Shown here: positions 8,065-16,869 of the stretch, in pieces | How the letters are laid out: every line of letters begins with the position of its first letter | How positions within the stretch are numbered: position 1 is the stretch's first letter | Origin: Belnapia sp. F-4-1 | GTDB taxonomy: Bacteria; Pseudomonadota; Alphaproteobacteria; Acetobacterales; Acetobacteraceae | DNA length: 64,000 bases | Reading direction: 5' to 3' | Assembly (NCBI RefSeq): GCF_000802185.1 | Contig: NZ_KN676114.1 | Span: forward strand, 1,051 to 65,050 | The notes under the pieces: model-generated | The model's database searches: none | What the model was told of the DNA's origin: nothing | What the model saw: the letters and a program-made list of their open reading frames with translations, nothing else | Position numbers and translations under genes: made by a program

Positions 8065-9120
8065 TTACGCGGCGGCCGGCACGGCTCCTGCGAGCTTGGG
8101 CGCCCGGTACGCGTCACCGCTGCGCAGCATGGCCCAGATCACCCGGGCGGTCTTGTTCGCTATGGCGATGGCCGCAACCTTAGCTGGCCGGCGCTCGAGC
8201 AGCCTCCCCAGCCAGCTTTCGGCCTCCTGCGCCCTCTGGCTGCGGATCACCGCGACGGCACCGATGAACAAGAGACGTCGCAAGTAGGCGTTCCCTGCCT
8301 TGGAGATGCCGCCTTGCTTGGCCTTGCCGCCACTGCTGTTCTGCTTCGGGACCAGCCCCCATGCCGCCGAGAGGTGCCGGGCGGAGGTGAAGTTCGAAGC
8401 ATCCCCGATCGTCGCCACAACGGCGGAGGCGGTGATCGGTCCGACGCCCGGGATCTTGGCCAGCCGCCGGCTCGCCTCATTGCCCTTGTGCCACTCCAGG
8501 ATCAGCGCCTCGAGTTTGTCGATCTGCGTCTCCACCGCTTCGATCTGGGCAGCGAGGCAGTTGAGCGACGCCCTGGCGAGCGGGGGTATCCTGGTGTTGT
8601 CCGCATCGACCAGCTCCGCCAGCAGATCGGCGACACGACGGATCCCCTGGGCGGCGATGATGCCCAGCTCGGCCAAGTGACCCCGAAGCGCGTTCACCAG
8701 AGCGGTTCGCTGCCCGACCAGCAGCTCACGGGACCGGTGCATCATCAGTGCCGCCTGCTGTTCAGGCGTCTTGATCGGCACGAAGTGCATGTTGGGTCGG
8801 GTGACCGCTTCACAGATGGCTTCGGCATCGGCAGCGTCCGTCTTGCCGCGCTTGACGTATGGCTTGACGTAGGTGGGTGGCAGCAGCCTCACCTCGTGCC
8901 CGAGAGCGGCGATCTCGCGGGCCCAGTAGTGCCCTGTGCCGCACGCCTCGATACCCACCAGAGCCTTGGGTCGGTCCTTAAAGAATGAGAGCACATCCCC
9001 GCGGCTGAGCTTGCGGCGCAATACGACCTGGCCGGCGGCATCGACCGCATGGACCTGGAAAAAGTTCTTGGCGATGTCGAGACCGATGGTGGCCGGGATG
9101 GCTGTTGCGCTAGTCTTCAC
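8065..9120 (-). CDS. IS110-family transposase
   Basis: 351 residues from GTG 9120, which has AAAGGAG eight bases upstream; an ATG-initiated longer frame (to 9171) lacks this. RuvC-like DEDD N-terminal domain: TIGLDIAKNFFQVHAVD (first Asp), LVGIEACGTGHYWA (Glu) and KTDAADAEAICEA (two Asp). The C-terminal Tnp_20 domain has RLAKIPGVGPITASAVVATI and the catalytic-Ser region LVPKQNSSGGKAK. Family members insert site-specifically, guided by an element-encoded bridge RNA. Intact. Confidence 0.93.
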   Translation of the reverse strand: MKTSATAIPATIGLDIAKNFFQVHAVDAAGQVVLRRKLSRGDVLSFFKDRPKALVGIEACGTGHYWAREIAALGHEVRLLPPTYVKPYVKRGKTDAADAEAICEAVTRPNMHFVPIKTPEQQAALMMHRSRELLVGQRTALVNALRGHLAELGIIAAQGIRRVADLLAELVDADNTRIPPLARASLNCLAAQIEAVETQIDKLEALILEWHKGNEASRRLAKIPGVGPITASAVVATIGDASNFTSARHLSAAWGLVPKQNSSGGKAKQGGISKAGNAYLRRLLFIGAVAVIRSQRAQEAESWLGRLLERRPAKVAAIAIANKTARVIWAMLRSGDAYRAPKLAGAVPAAA

Positions 9121-9215
9121 GGCGGACGGCTCCTTTCGCTCGGTGTCCTCAACAACCCGAGTTTGGCACATAGATGCCGCTCAGGGGCCGTCCACCCCAT
9201 CAACGGAGCTAGCTA

Positions 9216-9328
9216 GAGGCTGTTATGAACCGCGGATAAGTTATTGAGACTCAAGGCTTTTCTGACCCAGCCTCCTGAGCAAAAGCTGAACGAAATCAGT
9301 GGGTTGGGTTGAGGTCCATAACACCCTC
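9216..9328. repeat. 113-bp MITE-like element, copy 1
   Basis: Starts GAGGCTGTTATGAACC and ends GGTCCATAACACCCTC: terminal inverted repeats of about 12 bp with one mismatch, flanked on both sides by TA. The same 113 bp occurs at 59374-59486 with only about four differences. No ORF. Size, TIRs, TA flanks and copy number fit a miniature inverted-repeat transposable element. The inner sequence TGGGTTGAGGTCC is shared by both copies. Confidence 0.8.
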
Positions 9329-9363
9329 TAAGGACAAAACCCGGGCTGAGGTGTTGAGGAGGG

Positions 9364-9674
9364 ATGGCTCTCCTCGTTCCTGATGACCTCTGAGCGGTGG
9401 TGGAACCGCTGCTGCCGCGGGAGCGGCCGAAGCCGAGAGGTGGCAGGCCGCGTGCGCCCGACCGTGCGGCGCTGGCGGGCATCTTGTTCGTGCTGCGAAC
9501 GGGCATCCAGTGGCATGAGGTGCCGACCGAACTGGGCTGCTGCGGCAAGACCTGCTGGCGAAGGCTGGGCAAGTGGCATGCCGCCGGGGTCTGGAGAGGA
9601 CTGCACCGTGTGCTGCTGCAGCGGCTGCAGGACGTGGGCGCCCTGGACTGCAGCCGGGCGGCGCTGGACAGCAC
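9364..9674 (+). pseudogene. N-terminal fragment of an IS5-family transposase
   Basis: Reads MALLVPDDL, an in-frame TGA where Trp is expected (9391-9393), then AVVEPLLPRERPKPRGGRPR, LFVLRTGIQWHEVPTELGC and the ALDSTGL first-Asp region. It is cut there by the terminus of an IS256 fragment at 9675. Nothing of its C-terminal half is seen. Confidence 0.8.
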
Positions 9675-9990
9675 GGGACTGTCTGATTTTCTGTGTATCG
9701 GGCCGTACGATGCTGCTGAGGGAGCCACCGTATGCCGAGACGCAAACAACCCCACATCCCGGATGAGTTGCTGGACCAGCTCCTGGCCGGGTCTGACGCC
9801 CGGGCCGCCCTGGCCGACGGCGGGTTGCTGGACGGGCTCAAGAAGGCGCTCGCGGAACGGGCGCTGAACGCCGAGCTGGACCACCACCTCGAGGGTGGCG
9901 AGCCGGATGGCCGGGCCAACAGCCGCAACGGCTATGGCAGCAAGACGGTGCTGACCGGCACCGGCCGGCTGGATCTGCAGGTGCCGCGGG
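9675..9990 (+). pseudogene. 5' end of an IS256-family element, cut by IS6
   Basis: Terminus GGGACTGTCTGATTTTCTGT, then the transposase start at 9732 (MPRRKQPHIPDELLDQLLAG) with the IS256 N-terminal region LKKALAERALNAELDHHLEG and GYGSKTVLTGTGRLDLQVPR. The IS6-alpha end GGCACCGTCA begins at 9991. The opposite end of an IS256 element with the same terminus is at 62061-62260. Confidence 0.85.
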
Positions 9991-10833
9991 GGCACCGTCA
10001 AGTTGTCGGCGCAAGGCCGACCGAGTTGACTGGCCGAGCTCCGGCGCGGGGTTGGAGTTCAGGCCGCGGCGGTGACCTCGCTGACGTCCGCCCATACTTG
10101 GAACCTACGCGCCCTTGCGGCTCGATGTTCACTGGCGGTGATGTGGTCGCGGCGGAGATGAAAGAGATTGGCGATCTGATCGTGGGCGGAGAGGAAGCGC
10201 TGTACATGCCGCGCTGACTTGAAGCGCTTCATCTGCCGTTCTCGGCGTCGCAGCGGCTGGTGTGAATTCTCGGCCCTGTTGTTGAGGCCCTTGTGCTGGC
10301 GGTGCTCGACACTGGGAATCAGTTCTCGCTTGGCGGCGCCGTAGCTTGGGAGCTTGTCAGTGATCATGACGCGGGGCGCCCGGCACTGCCGCTTGAGCAG
10401 CTTGCGCAGCAAGCGCTTCGCCGCACGCTTGTCGCGTCGGCTTTGCACCAGCACATCGAGCACCATCCCGGCCTGATCCACGGCGCGCCAGAGCCAGTGC
10501 TTCACCCCGGCGATCTTGATAGCCACCTCATCGAGGTGCCACTTGTCACCAGAACAGGGCAGCCGCCGCCGGATCCGGTTGGCGAACTCCTGGCCGAACT
10601 TGAGCGCCCACTGCCGGACGGTCTCGTGGCTGACCACGATGCCACGCGCCGCCAGCATCTCCTCTACCATGCGCAGGCTGAGCGGGAAGCGAAAGTATAG
10701 CCAGACCGTTTGACTGATCACCTCGGCGGGGAACCGATACCCGGAGTAGGGCGACTTGGCGGCTGGCGAGACCATCCGGAGCCACTACCGGACCAGGGTC
10801 CGCCCGCCAAGCTGCGCTCGACTTGACGATACC
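9991..10833 (-). mobile_element. IS6-family element (subtype alpha), complete
   Basis: About 843 bp. One terminus is GGCACCGTCAAGTTG at 9991, the other (reverse complement) GGTATCGTCAAGTCG ending at 10833. Flanking 8-mers differ, so no target duplication is visible and the neighbouring DNA was probably rearranged. Divergent at DNA level from the 1-589 and 21830 copies. Confidence 0.85.
10059..10775 (-). CDS. IS6-family transposase (alpha), intact
   Basis: 238 residues from ATG 10775 (MVSPAAKSPYSGYRFPAEVI). Helix-turn-helix ARGIVVSHETVRQWALKFGQ; catalytic core DKWHLDEVAIKIAG (Asp), MITDKLPSYGAAKREL (Asp) and LNNRAENSHQPLRRRERQMK (Glu). Full family length and no internal stop, so probably active. 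Confidence 0.93.
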   Translation of the reverse strand: MVSPAAKSPYSGYRFPAEVISQTVWLYFRFPLSLRMVEEMLAARGIVVSHETVRQWALKFGQEFANRIRRRLPCSGDKWHLDEVAIKIAGVKHWLWRAVDQAGMVLDVLVQSRRDKRAAKRLLRKLLKRQCRAPRVMITDKLPSYGAAKRELIPSVEHRQHKGLNNRAENSHQPLRRRERQMKRFKSARHVQRFLSAHDQIANLFHLRRDHITASEHRAARARRFQVWADVSEVTAAA

Positions 10834-10849
10834 CCCTCGAGACCTGACT

Positions 10850-10923
10850 GGGCGCCTCGGCCTGCGACTACGGACCGGTGTTCCGCAAGGTCGACCGCTG
10901 GGGCAACATCGAGCACGCTCGAC
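10850..10923 (+). pseudogene. Short tyrosine-recombinase (integrase) fragment
   Basis: The frame reads CDYGPVFRKVDRWGNIEHAR, a stretch found in the catalytic domain of phage-type integrases. It is sandwiched between two IS6 elements, and no other part of the gene remains here. A decayed integrase at 37335-37715 may be of the same family. Confidence 0.5.
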
Positions 10924-11764
10924 GGTTGCGTTGCGAAGTTTGCGGCAAGTCGCAGCTGGCCGCGACAGGCTTCGGATCAGGCGGCGACTTGGAACAGCTC
11001 AGCGACAAAGGTAGCTTGGGTCCGCATGTTGCGTCCGCCAACTCCTCGAACCTGCCCCTTCCTCCTCATCGCTATCGTCTCGTAGCCTGCCAGGGTTCGT
11101 CGTGCCGTGTGGAAACTGCCGAAGCCCAGACCCGGCCTGACCAGGCGTTTCAAACGCCGATGGTCTTGTTCCACAATGTTATTGAGGTACTTACATTGCC
11201 GTAGACGAAAGAAGCGCCATAGCTCGCCGTCTGCCTTCATCTCCGCCGCGGCGCACGGGTAAGCTGGGTTCTTGTCCACCGTGATCGTGCGCGGGTTCAC
11301 CGTATGCGGCTGCTTAAGTGCCTTGCGGAAGAAGCGCTTCGCAGCCTCCGCGTCGCGCTTGGCCGAGAGCAGGAAGTCGATGGTCTGCCCACGGCTGTCC
11401 ACGGCCCGATACAGGTACATCCAGCGGCCTTTCACCCGGACATAGGTTTCGTCCACCCTCCAGGAGCCGTTGCCCAGGCGCAGGTGCGGCCGAATGCGCT
11501 TCTCGATCTCCGGTGCATAGGTCTGCACCCAGCGGAACACCGTAGTATGCGCCACCTCGACGCCGCGGTCGGCGAGCATGAGTTCGAGGTCACGGTAGCT
11601 GACCGGGAACATCAGGTACCAGCGGACCGCCCAAAGGATCACCTCGGCGGTGAACTGTCGCCCCTTGAAGGACTGATCCGGCCTCACCGAGGCCGTTCGC
11701 CGCCGTCTCGACATGCCCTGGTTTGTACCTGCTCAGGGCGGCGCCGCAAGAATGCAACAGAACC
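10924..11764 (-). mobile_element. IS6-family element (subtype beta), complete
   Basis: 841 bp with termini GGTTGCGTTGCGAAG and (reverse complement) GGTTCTGTTGCATTC. Same subtype as 19704-20541. No matching 8-bp flanks. Confidence 0.85.
10977..11714 (-). CDS. IS6-family transposase (beta), intact
   Basis: 245 residues. It starts MSRRRRTASVRPDQSFKGRQ, then FTAEVILWAVRWYLMFPVSY and the HTH ADRGVEVAHTTVFRWVQTYA. DDE residues lie in GSWRVDETYVRVKGRWMYLY, RTITVDKNPAYPCAAAEMK and KYLNNIVEQDHRRLKRLVRP. Open throughout, normal length. Confidence 0.93.
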   Translation of the reverse strand: MSRRRRTASVRPDQSFKGRQFTAEVILWAVRWYLMFPVSYRDLELMLADRGVEVAHTTVFRWVQTYAPEIEKRIRPHLRLGNGSWRVDETYVRVKGRWMYLYRAVDSRGQTIDFLLSAKRDAEAAKRFFRKALKQPHTVNPRTITVDKNPAYPCAAAEMKADGELWRFFRLRQCKYLNNIVEQDHRRLKRLVRPGLGFGSFHTARRTLAGYETIAMRRKGQVRGVGGRNMRTQATFVAELFQVAA

Positions 11765-11823
11765 AGCGTATCGGCAAGCTTGGCATAGCTCCGATGAGCC
11801 GGGACGCGTCGTGCATCCGTCGG

Positions 11824-12585
11824 CTACATCTTCTTGCCCGTGGTCCAGCCTCCGTCCACGGTCAGGATGCTTCCCGTCATGAAGCCGTTCTCCTCGGCCG
11901 CCAGGAACAGGATGGCGAGGGCGATCTCATGCGGTTCGGCCCAACGGCCTAGCGCATGGATGTCGCGAATGGCCTGGGTGTAGCTCTCATCCTGGAAGTA
12001 GCGCTCGGTCAGCGGCGTGCGCACGACACCCGGCGCCACCGCATTGACGCGGATGTTGTGCTCGCCCAGCTCCAACGCCATCTGCTTGGTCAGGCCGACG
12101 ACGCCGTGCTTGGAGGCCGTGTAGGCGGCTCGTTTGGGCGCCGCCATCAGGCCAAGGGTGGAGGCCAGGTTGACGATGCGCCCCGGCTGGCCCAGCGCGA
12201 CCAGGCGCCGCGCGAAGGCTTGGCTCGGCAGGAAGGTGCCCGACAGGTTTACGTTGATCACCCGCTGCCACTCGTCGAAAGAGAGGTCGAGCAGCGGGAC
12301 GATCTCCCGCACCCCGGCCGAGTTGACGAGAACATCCAGCCTGCCAAGAGCGGCCTCAGCCGCGGCAACGAAATCCGCCGCCGAGGCCGGGTCGGCAACA
12401 TCGATGCGGAAGGCCTGTGCCTCGCCCTTGCGCCGGCGGATCTCGGAGGCTGTTGCCTCTGCGCGCTCGTGGTCGAGGTCACCGACTGCGACACGCGCGC
12501 CTTCCGCTGCTGCCGTGTAACACACTTTCTGGCCGATCCCGCTGCCGCCGCCGGTCACCAACACGGCCTGATCCTGAAAGCGCAT
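11824..12585 (-). CDS. SDR-family NAD(P)-dependent oxidoreductase
   Basis: 253 residues from ATG 12585 (GGAGGAACGCC precedes it; the longer frame to 12660 has no ribosome site). Classical short-chain dehydrogenase: cofactor motif VLVTGGGSGIGQKV, NSAG in VLVNSAGVREI, catalytic AYTASKHGVVGLTKQM (Tyr-x3-Lys) and the C-terminal ILTVDGGWTTGKKM. The acidic residue after beta-2 (VGDLDHERAEA) favours NAD over NADP. Divergent from the quinone oxidoreductase gene at 12776 across 190 bp; the pair could share regulation. The substrate cannot be told. Confidence 0.92.
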   Translation of the reverse strand: MRFQDQAVLVTGGGSGIGQKVCYTAAAEGARVAVGDLDHERAEATASEIRRRKGEAQAFRIDVADPASAADFVAAAEAALGRLDVLVNSAGVREIVPLLDLSFDEWQRVINVNLSGTFLPSQAFARRLVALGQPGRIVNLASTLGLMAAPKRAAYTASKHGVVGLTKQMALELGEHNIRVNAVAPGVVRTPLTERYFQDESYTQAIRDIHALGRWAEPHEIALAILFLAAEENGFMTGSILTVDGGWTTGKKM

Positions 12586-12775
12586 GGCGTTCCTCCATGT
12601 TTTTCGGAAGACTACGAGCGGGCCAGGGATCGCGCAATCTTCGCCGCTCCCGCTCGACAATCCCGGCGCGACGCCCCTTGGTCAGCCGGTACGGCATGCG
12701 GAATTCCCGCCACTGGCCTGCGAAGCTGTTTCACGCTCTACTCGCCGCCTTCCATGCAGCAGAGAGCAAGCCGCG

Positions 12776-13750
12776 ATGAAGGCAGCCGTTGTTACCGAGT
12801 CCGGCGTCGAGGTCCGCGACGTGCCGGAGCCGAAGCCGAAGCCGAACGAGGTGCTGGTCCGCGTTTGCGCCGCCGGGCTGAACCGCGCCGATCTGGCCGT
12901 GGCCGCCGGGCAGGCGCATGGCAGCATCGGCGGCGCCGGGACCATCGTCGGGATGGAGTTCGCCGGCGAGGTCGCCGAGGTCGGGGCCGAGGTGCCCGAC
13001 AGCATCCGCCCCGGCATGCGCGTGATGGCCAGCGGCGCGGCAGGCTATGCCGAATATGCGGTGGCGGATTGGGGGCGCGTATCCCCTCTCCCCGATGCGA
13101 ACATGGGCTGGGTGCAGGCCGCGACGCTGCCCATCGCGTTGCAGACCATGCATGACGCGGTGGTGACGAACGGCGCCCTGAAGCCTGGCCAGAGCATCCT
13201 GATCCAGGGTGCGAGCTCCGGCGTCGGGCTGATGGGAATGCAGGTGGCGAAGGCGATGGGTGCGTCGCTGGTACTCGGCAGTTCCTCCGATGCGGACCGG
13301 CGGGGGCGGCTGGCGGAGTTCGGCTGCGACGTCGTGGTGGACACCGGCGATGCCGGCTGGCCCGACCGCGTGCTGGACGCGACAGGCGGCCGGGGCGTCG
13401 ACGTCATCGTCGACCAGGTCTCGGGGAGCGTCGCCAACGGCAATCTCCGCGCCTGCGCGATCCTGGGGCGGATCGTGAATGTTGGGCGCCTCGGCGGCGC
13501 CCGGGGCGAGTTCGACTTCGACCTGCATGCAATGCGCCGCATCAGCTATATCGGCGTCACCTTCCGCACCCGCACCTTGGAAGAGGTGAGGGAAATCAAC
13601 CGCCGCATGCGGGCCGACCTGTGGCCTGCGGTGGAGGCGGGGAAGCTCCGACTGCCGCTGGACCGCACCTTCCCGCTGGCGGAGGCGGCAGCGGCGCTAG
13701 CGCATATGAAGGCCAACGCGCATTTCGGGAAGATCGTGCTGGAGTGTTGA
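12776..13750 (+). CDS. Zinc-independent MDR / quinone oxidoreductase-like protein
   Basis: 324 residues. GroES-like domain (1-120) beginning MKAAVVTESGVEVRDVPEPK, with no zinc-ligand Cys cluster. Rossmann domain with ILIQGASSGVGLMGMQVAKA (NADPH-binding AxxGxVG variant) and GRGVDVIVDQVSGS, then the C-terminal FPLAEAAAALAHMKANAHFG closing motif of the NADPH:quinone reductase branch. ATG 12776 chosen because the protein alignment starts there. Divergent SDR neighbour; clpS follows 98 bp downstream but is probably separate. Confidence 0.9.
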   Translation: MKAAVVTESGVEVRDVPEPKPKPNEVLVRVCAAGLNRADLAVAAGQAHGSIGGAGTIVGMEFAGEVAEVGAEVPDSIRPGMRVMASGAAGYAEYAVADWGRVSPLPDANMGWVQAATLPIALQTMHDAVVTNGALKPGQSILIQGASSGVGLMGMQVAKAMGASLVLGSSSDADRRGRLAEFGCDVVVDTGDAGWPDRVLDATGGRGVDVIVDQVSGSVANGNLRACAILGRIVNVGRLGGARGEFDFDLHAMRRISYIGVTFRTRTLEEVREINRRMRADLWPAVEAGKLRLPLDRTFPLAEAAAALAHMKANAHFGKIVLEC

Positions 13751-13848
13751 GGCCCGGCGCCGGCTCATGCCTTTCAGCGCATCCTCCGCCCTTGCAGCCT
13801 CCTTCAAAGGCAAGTAGCTGACCTGCCACCAGCGACGGGAGCGGTGCG

Positions 13849-14160
13849 ATGCCGGAACCTGACATGACGACCATTCCGCGGGTGAAGCCAGAGCTGAAGG
13901 TCGAGCGGCCGAAGCTGCACAAGGTGCTGCTGGTGAACGACGACTTCACCCCGCGCGCCTTCGTGGTCACGGTGCTGCGGGCGGAGTTCCGCATGGGCGA
14001 CGGGCAGGCGCAGCGGGTCATGATGACGGCGCACCAACGCGGCGTCTGCGTGGTCGCCGTCCTCACCCGCGAACTGGCGGAGGAGAAGGCGACGGCGGCG
14101 ACGGAGATGGGCCGGAAGCAGGGCTATCCGTTGCTCTTCACCACCGAACCCGAGGAGTAG
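13849..14160 (+). CDS. clpS: ClpS-like N-degron adaptor of ClpAP
   Basis: 103 residues. The core ClpS fold is clear: HKVLLVNDDFTPRAFVVTVL, containing the Asn-Asp pair that holds the substrate alpha-amino group, and VMMTAHQRGVCVVAVLTREL, containing the pocket His. It delivers proteins with bulky N-terminal residues to ClpA(P). No clpA nearby. It diverges from housekeeping ClpS (AEFRMGDGQAQ instead of the usual VF.M), so it is probably an accessory second copy. GGGAGC lies about six bases before the ATG. Confidence 0.88.
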   Translation: MPEPDMTTIPRVKPELKVERPKLHKVLLVNDDFTPRAFVVTVLRAEFRMGDGQAQRVMMTAHQRGVCVVAVLTRELAEEKATAATEMGRKQGYPLLFTTEPEE

Positions 14161-15511
14161 ACGGCCGGCTTCTCCTGCCGATACGCTGTCCGCAACGGGG
14201 GCTACACCCGTGGGCGGAGACGTGCATGCGACCGATCATCGGGCGCCGCCAGACCATGGGCCTGGCTGTTGGAATGCTGGCCGGGGCGGCGCTGCCGGCG
14301 CGCGCCATCCCGATCGCGGATGTGCCGGCGCCGCGCCTCGACCCGGAGCCGGGCGCGAGGCTCCGGGTGCTGCGGCCGGCGAAGTACCGGTGCGCGTCAA
14401 GATAGTTGTCGCCTTGGTCTCGTAGTATCCTCCCCTCACCGGTCTGCTTCGACGTGCTGAGCGCGACGATGCTGTCGCGCTCTGGGTTGAGGGTGACGGC
14501 GCCGATCGGGGTCCAGTTGCGGGTCGGCCCGCTCCAGCGGCGAGGATTGGCCTCGCGTGCCTGCTGGTACAGCGCGTGACGGGCGGCCAGGATGGGCCGG
14601 TCCTCGGTGGCATGGCGCTGGGCCGGGGTGACGTAGCGGATGCCGCTGTGACGATGGTCGTGATTGTACCAGTGCACGAAGGCGGACGCCCACTGCCGCG
14701 CCTCGGCGAGGTCGGCAAAGCCTGCGGCGGGGAAGTTGGGGCGGTACTTGGCGGTGCGGAACAGCGCTTCGGCATAGGAGTTGTCGTCGCTGACCCTGGG
14801 CCTCGAGTGCGAGGGCGCGATGCCGAGCCAATGCAGCATGGCCAGCACGGTGGTGCCCTTCATGCTCGGGCCGTTGTCGCCGTGCAGCACCGGACGGTGC
14901 GCGCGGGTATGGATGCCCTCGGCCAGCGCCGTACGGCGGACCAGATGCGCGGCGTGCTCGGCCTGGTCGGTCTCATGCACCTTGTGGCCGACGATCTTGC
15001 GGCTCCAGAGGTCGAGGATGAGGAACAGGTAGAACCAGCGCCCCTGCACCCGGGCCCGCAGGAAGGTCACATCCCAGCACCAGACCTGCCCAGGCGCGGT
15101 GGCCACATGCGTCCTGGGCAGTCCGGCGCTCCGTGGCGGGCGAGCCCGGCCGCGGTACCGCATCTGGCCATGGTCGCGCAGCAGGCGGTGGAAGCTGGCC
15201 TCGCTGGCGACATAGACGCCCTCGTCGGCCAGCGTCGGGACGATGCGGGCCGGTGGCGTGCTGGCAAAGCGCGGCTGGTTGGCCAACTCTACAATCCGCG
15301 CCCGCTCCGCCTCGCTGAGTGCGTGTGCCGGCCGTGGCCGAACGGCCCCGGGCCGGCGGTCGGCCCGGACCTGGCCGTCCTCGGCACGCCAGCGCTGGAC
15401 GGTACGCTGGTCGATGCCGGCCAAAGCACAGGCCGGGGCGAGCCGGGCGCCGGCGGCGCAGGCCGCCGTGATCTCAGCCATCAGGGTCTGGCGGTCCTCC
15501 AGGCGGGTCAT
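14138..15511 (-). CDS. IS3-family single-ORF transposase
   Basis: Begins MTRLEDRQTLMAEITAACAA (HTH region) and carries the rve integrase core: GQVWCWDVTFLRARVQGRWF (Asp), HRPVLHGDNGPSMKGTTVLA (Asp), RVSDDNSYAEALFRTAKYRP (Glu) and a C-terminal NHDHRHSGIRYVTPAQRH. The element end is near 14385, so the last 80 or so codons of this frame run out into flanking DNA (the truncated binding protein and the clpS 3' side). The natural C-terminus is therefore altered by the insertion site. Right end near 15545. Confidence 0.88.
   Translation of the reverse strand: MTRLEDRQTLMAEITAACAAGARLAPACALAGIDQRTVQRWRAEDGQVRADRRPGAVRPRPAHALSEAERARIVELANQPRFASTPPARIVPTLADEGVYVASEASFHRLLRDHGQMRYRGRARPPRSAGLPRTHVATAPGQVWCWDVTFLRARVQGRWFYLFLILDLWSRKIVGHKVHETDQAEHAAHLVRRTALAEGIHTRAHRPVLHGDNGPSMKGTTVLAMLHWLGIAPSHSRPRVSDDNSYAEALFRTAKYRPNFPAAGFADLAEARQWASAFVHWYNHDHRHSGIRYVTPAQRHATEDRPILAARHALYQQAREANPRRWSGPTRNWTPIGAVTLNPERDSIVALSTSKQTGEGRILRDQGDNYLDAHRYFAGRSTRSLAPGSGSRRGAGTSAIGMARAGSAAPASIPTARPMVWRRPMIGRMHVSAHGCSPRCGQRIGRRSRPSTPRVRW
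14226..14383 (+). pseudogene. 5' fragment of a secreted solute-binding protein
   Basis: ATG 14226 opens a signal-peptide-like N-terminus (MRPIIGRRQTMGLAVGMLAG, then AALPARA) followed by RLRVLRPAKY, resembling extracellular solute-binding proteins. The frame is cut by the IS3-type element after about 50 codons. The rest is not in the window. Confidence 0.45.
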
Positions 15512-15617
15512 TCGTCCTCGCCGTCACGGAAGACCGCATCCAGTTTTTGTGGGATGGCCCGCCCCTCCTTCCCGCTGGCGTAAGCTGGCCGGGCAACCGG
15601 GGTAAGGGAGCGGACCC

Positions 15618-16649
15618 ATGTTGGCGATCGCGGTACTCGGAGTGGATCTGGGCAAGAACAGCTGCAGTGTGGTGGGGCTGGACGCGGCGGGTCGGATGGT
15701 CTTGCGCCGACGTCTTCATCGGGACGGGGTGGTGAAGCTGGCGGCGGGCTCACCGGGCTGCGTGGTGGCGATGGAGGCCTGCTGCGGAGCGCATCACCTC
15801 GGCCGCAGGCTGCGCGACGCGGGGCACGAGGTGCGGCTGATGTCGCCCGAGTACGTCCAGCCCTATGTGAAGGCGCAGAAGAACGACGAGCGAGATGCCG
15901 AGGCCATCGCCGAGGCCGCGACCCGGCCCACTATGCGGTTCGTCGAGCTCAAGAGCGAGGCGCAGCTCGACATGCAGAGCCTGCACCGCGCCCGTGACCG
16001 GCTGGTGGGGGAGCGGACGGCGCTGATCAACCAGCTGCGCGCCATTCTGCTGGAGCGGGGAATTATCGTGCCCCAGGGTCGGCGCAAGCTGGAGGTCTAC
16101 CTGGAAACCCTGCTGTCCGAGGAGCGAGTTTCGCTCAGCCCACGGATACGGCTGCTGGTCGAGGATCAACGGGCTGAATGGCGTGAGCTGGACCGGCGTA
16201 TAGAAGCCTTTGACGAGGAGTTTGCGGCTGCGGCCCGGAGCGACGAGGCTGCCCGGCTACTGACGACGATCCCCGGCATCGGACCGCTGAACGCGACAGC
16301 TCTGGTGGCGGCGATCGGGCGGGCCGCGACCTTTGGGCGGGGACGGGACTTGGCCGCCTGGCTGGGGCTGGTACCACGGCAGATGACCACGGGCGGCAAG
16401 CCGAAGCTGCTCGGGATCAGCAAGCGCGGCAACGTCTACCTGCGCAAGATGCTGATCCACGGGGCGCGGGCGGCACTGCCGGCGCTGCTCAAGAGTGAGG
16501 GCTTGCTTGGCGGGTGGCTACGCGGCCTGAGCGCCCGGGCGCACGTGAACACGGTGGTCGTGGCGCTCGCGGCCAAACTGGCGCGCATCATCTGCGCCGT
16601 GCTGCGCAGCGGACAGCGGTTCGAGATGAAGGTGGCGACGGTGTCGTAG
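15618..16649 (+). CDS. IS110-family transposase
   Basis: 343 residues. DEDD domain: VLGVDLGKNSCSVVGLDAAG, CVVAMEACCGAHHLGRRL and KNDERDAEAIAEAATRPTM. The C-terminal domain has LTTIPGIGPLNATALVAAIG and LVPRQMTTGGKPKLLGISKR. A different subtype from the copies at 8065 and 41178. Intact. The following ~110 bp is non-coding element DNA; its far boundary was not found. Confidence 0.93.
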   Translation: MLAIAVLGVDLGKNSCSVVGLDAAGRMVLRRRLHRDGVVKLAAGSPGCVVAMEACCGAHHLGRRLRDAGHEVRLMSPEYVQPYVKAQKNDERDAEAIAEAATRPTMRFVELKSEAQLDMQSLHRARDRLVGERTALINQLRAILLERGIIVPQGRRKLEVYLETLLSEERVSLSPRIRLLVEDQRAEWRELDRRIEAFDEEFAAAARSDEAARLLTTIPGIGPLNATALVAAIGRAATFGRGRDLAAWLGLVPRQMTTGGKPKLLGISKRGNVYLRKMLIHGARAALPALLKSEGLLGGWLRGLSARAHVNTVVVALAAKLARIICAVLRSGQRFEMKVATVS

Positions 16650-16869
16650 CCCAGAGGATCAGTCAGTCGCGCTGACCTGGCGCGAAGGGCTGGATGAGGT
16701 CTGCGGGTGGTGGAAGCGAGATGGCCTGACAGTCAACCGGTGTCCTGGAACCCTGGTCAGAAAAATGGCGCTCTGACGCCGCTAGTTTTATGAGGACCGG
16801 GACGCGCGGATCTCCATCTTGGCGGGGAGCTTGTCTCCCACGCCGGATACGTTGGCGTAGACCGTTCAG

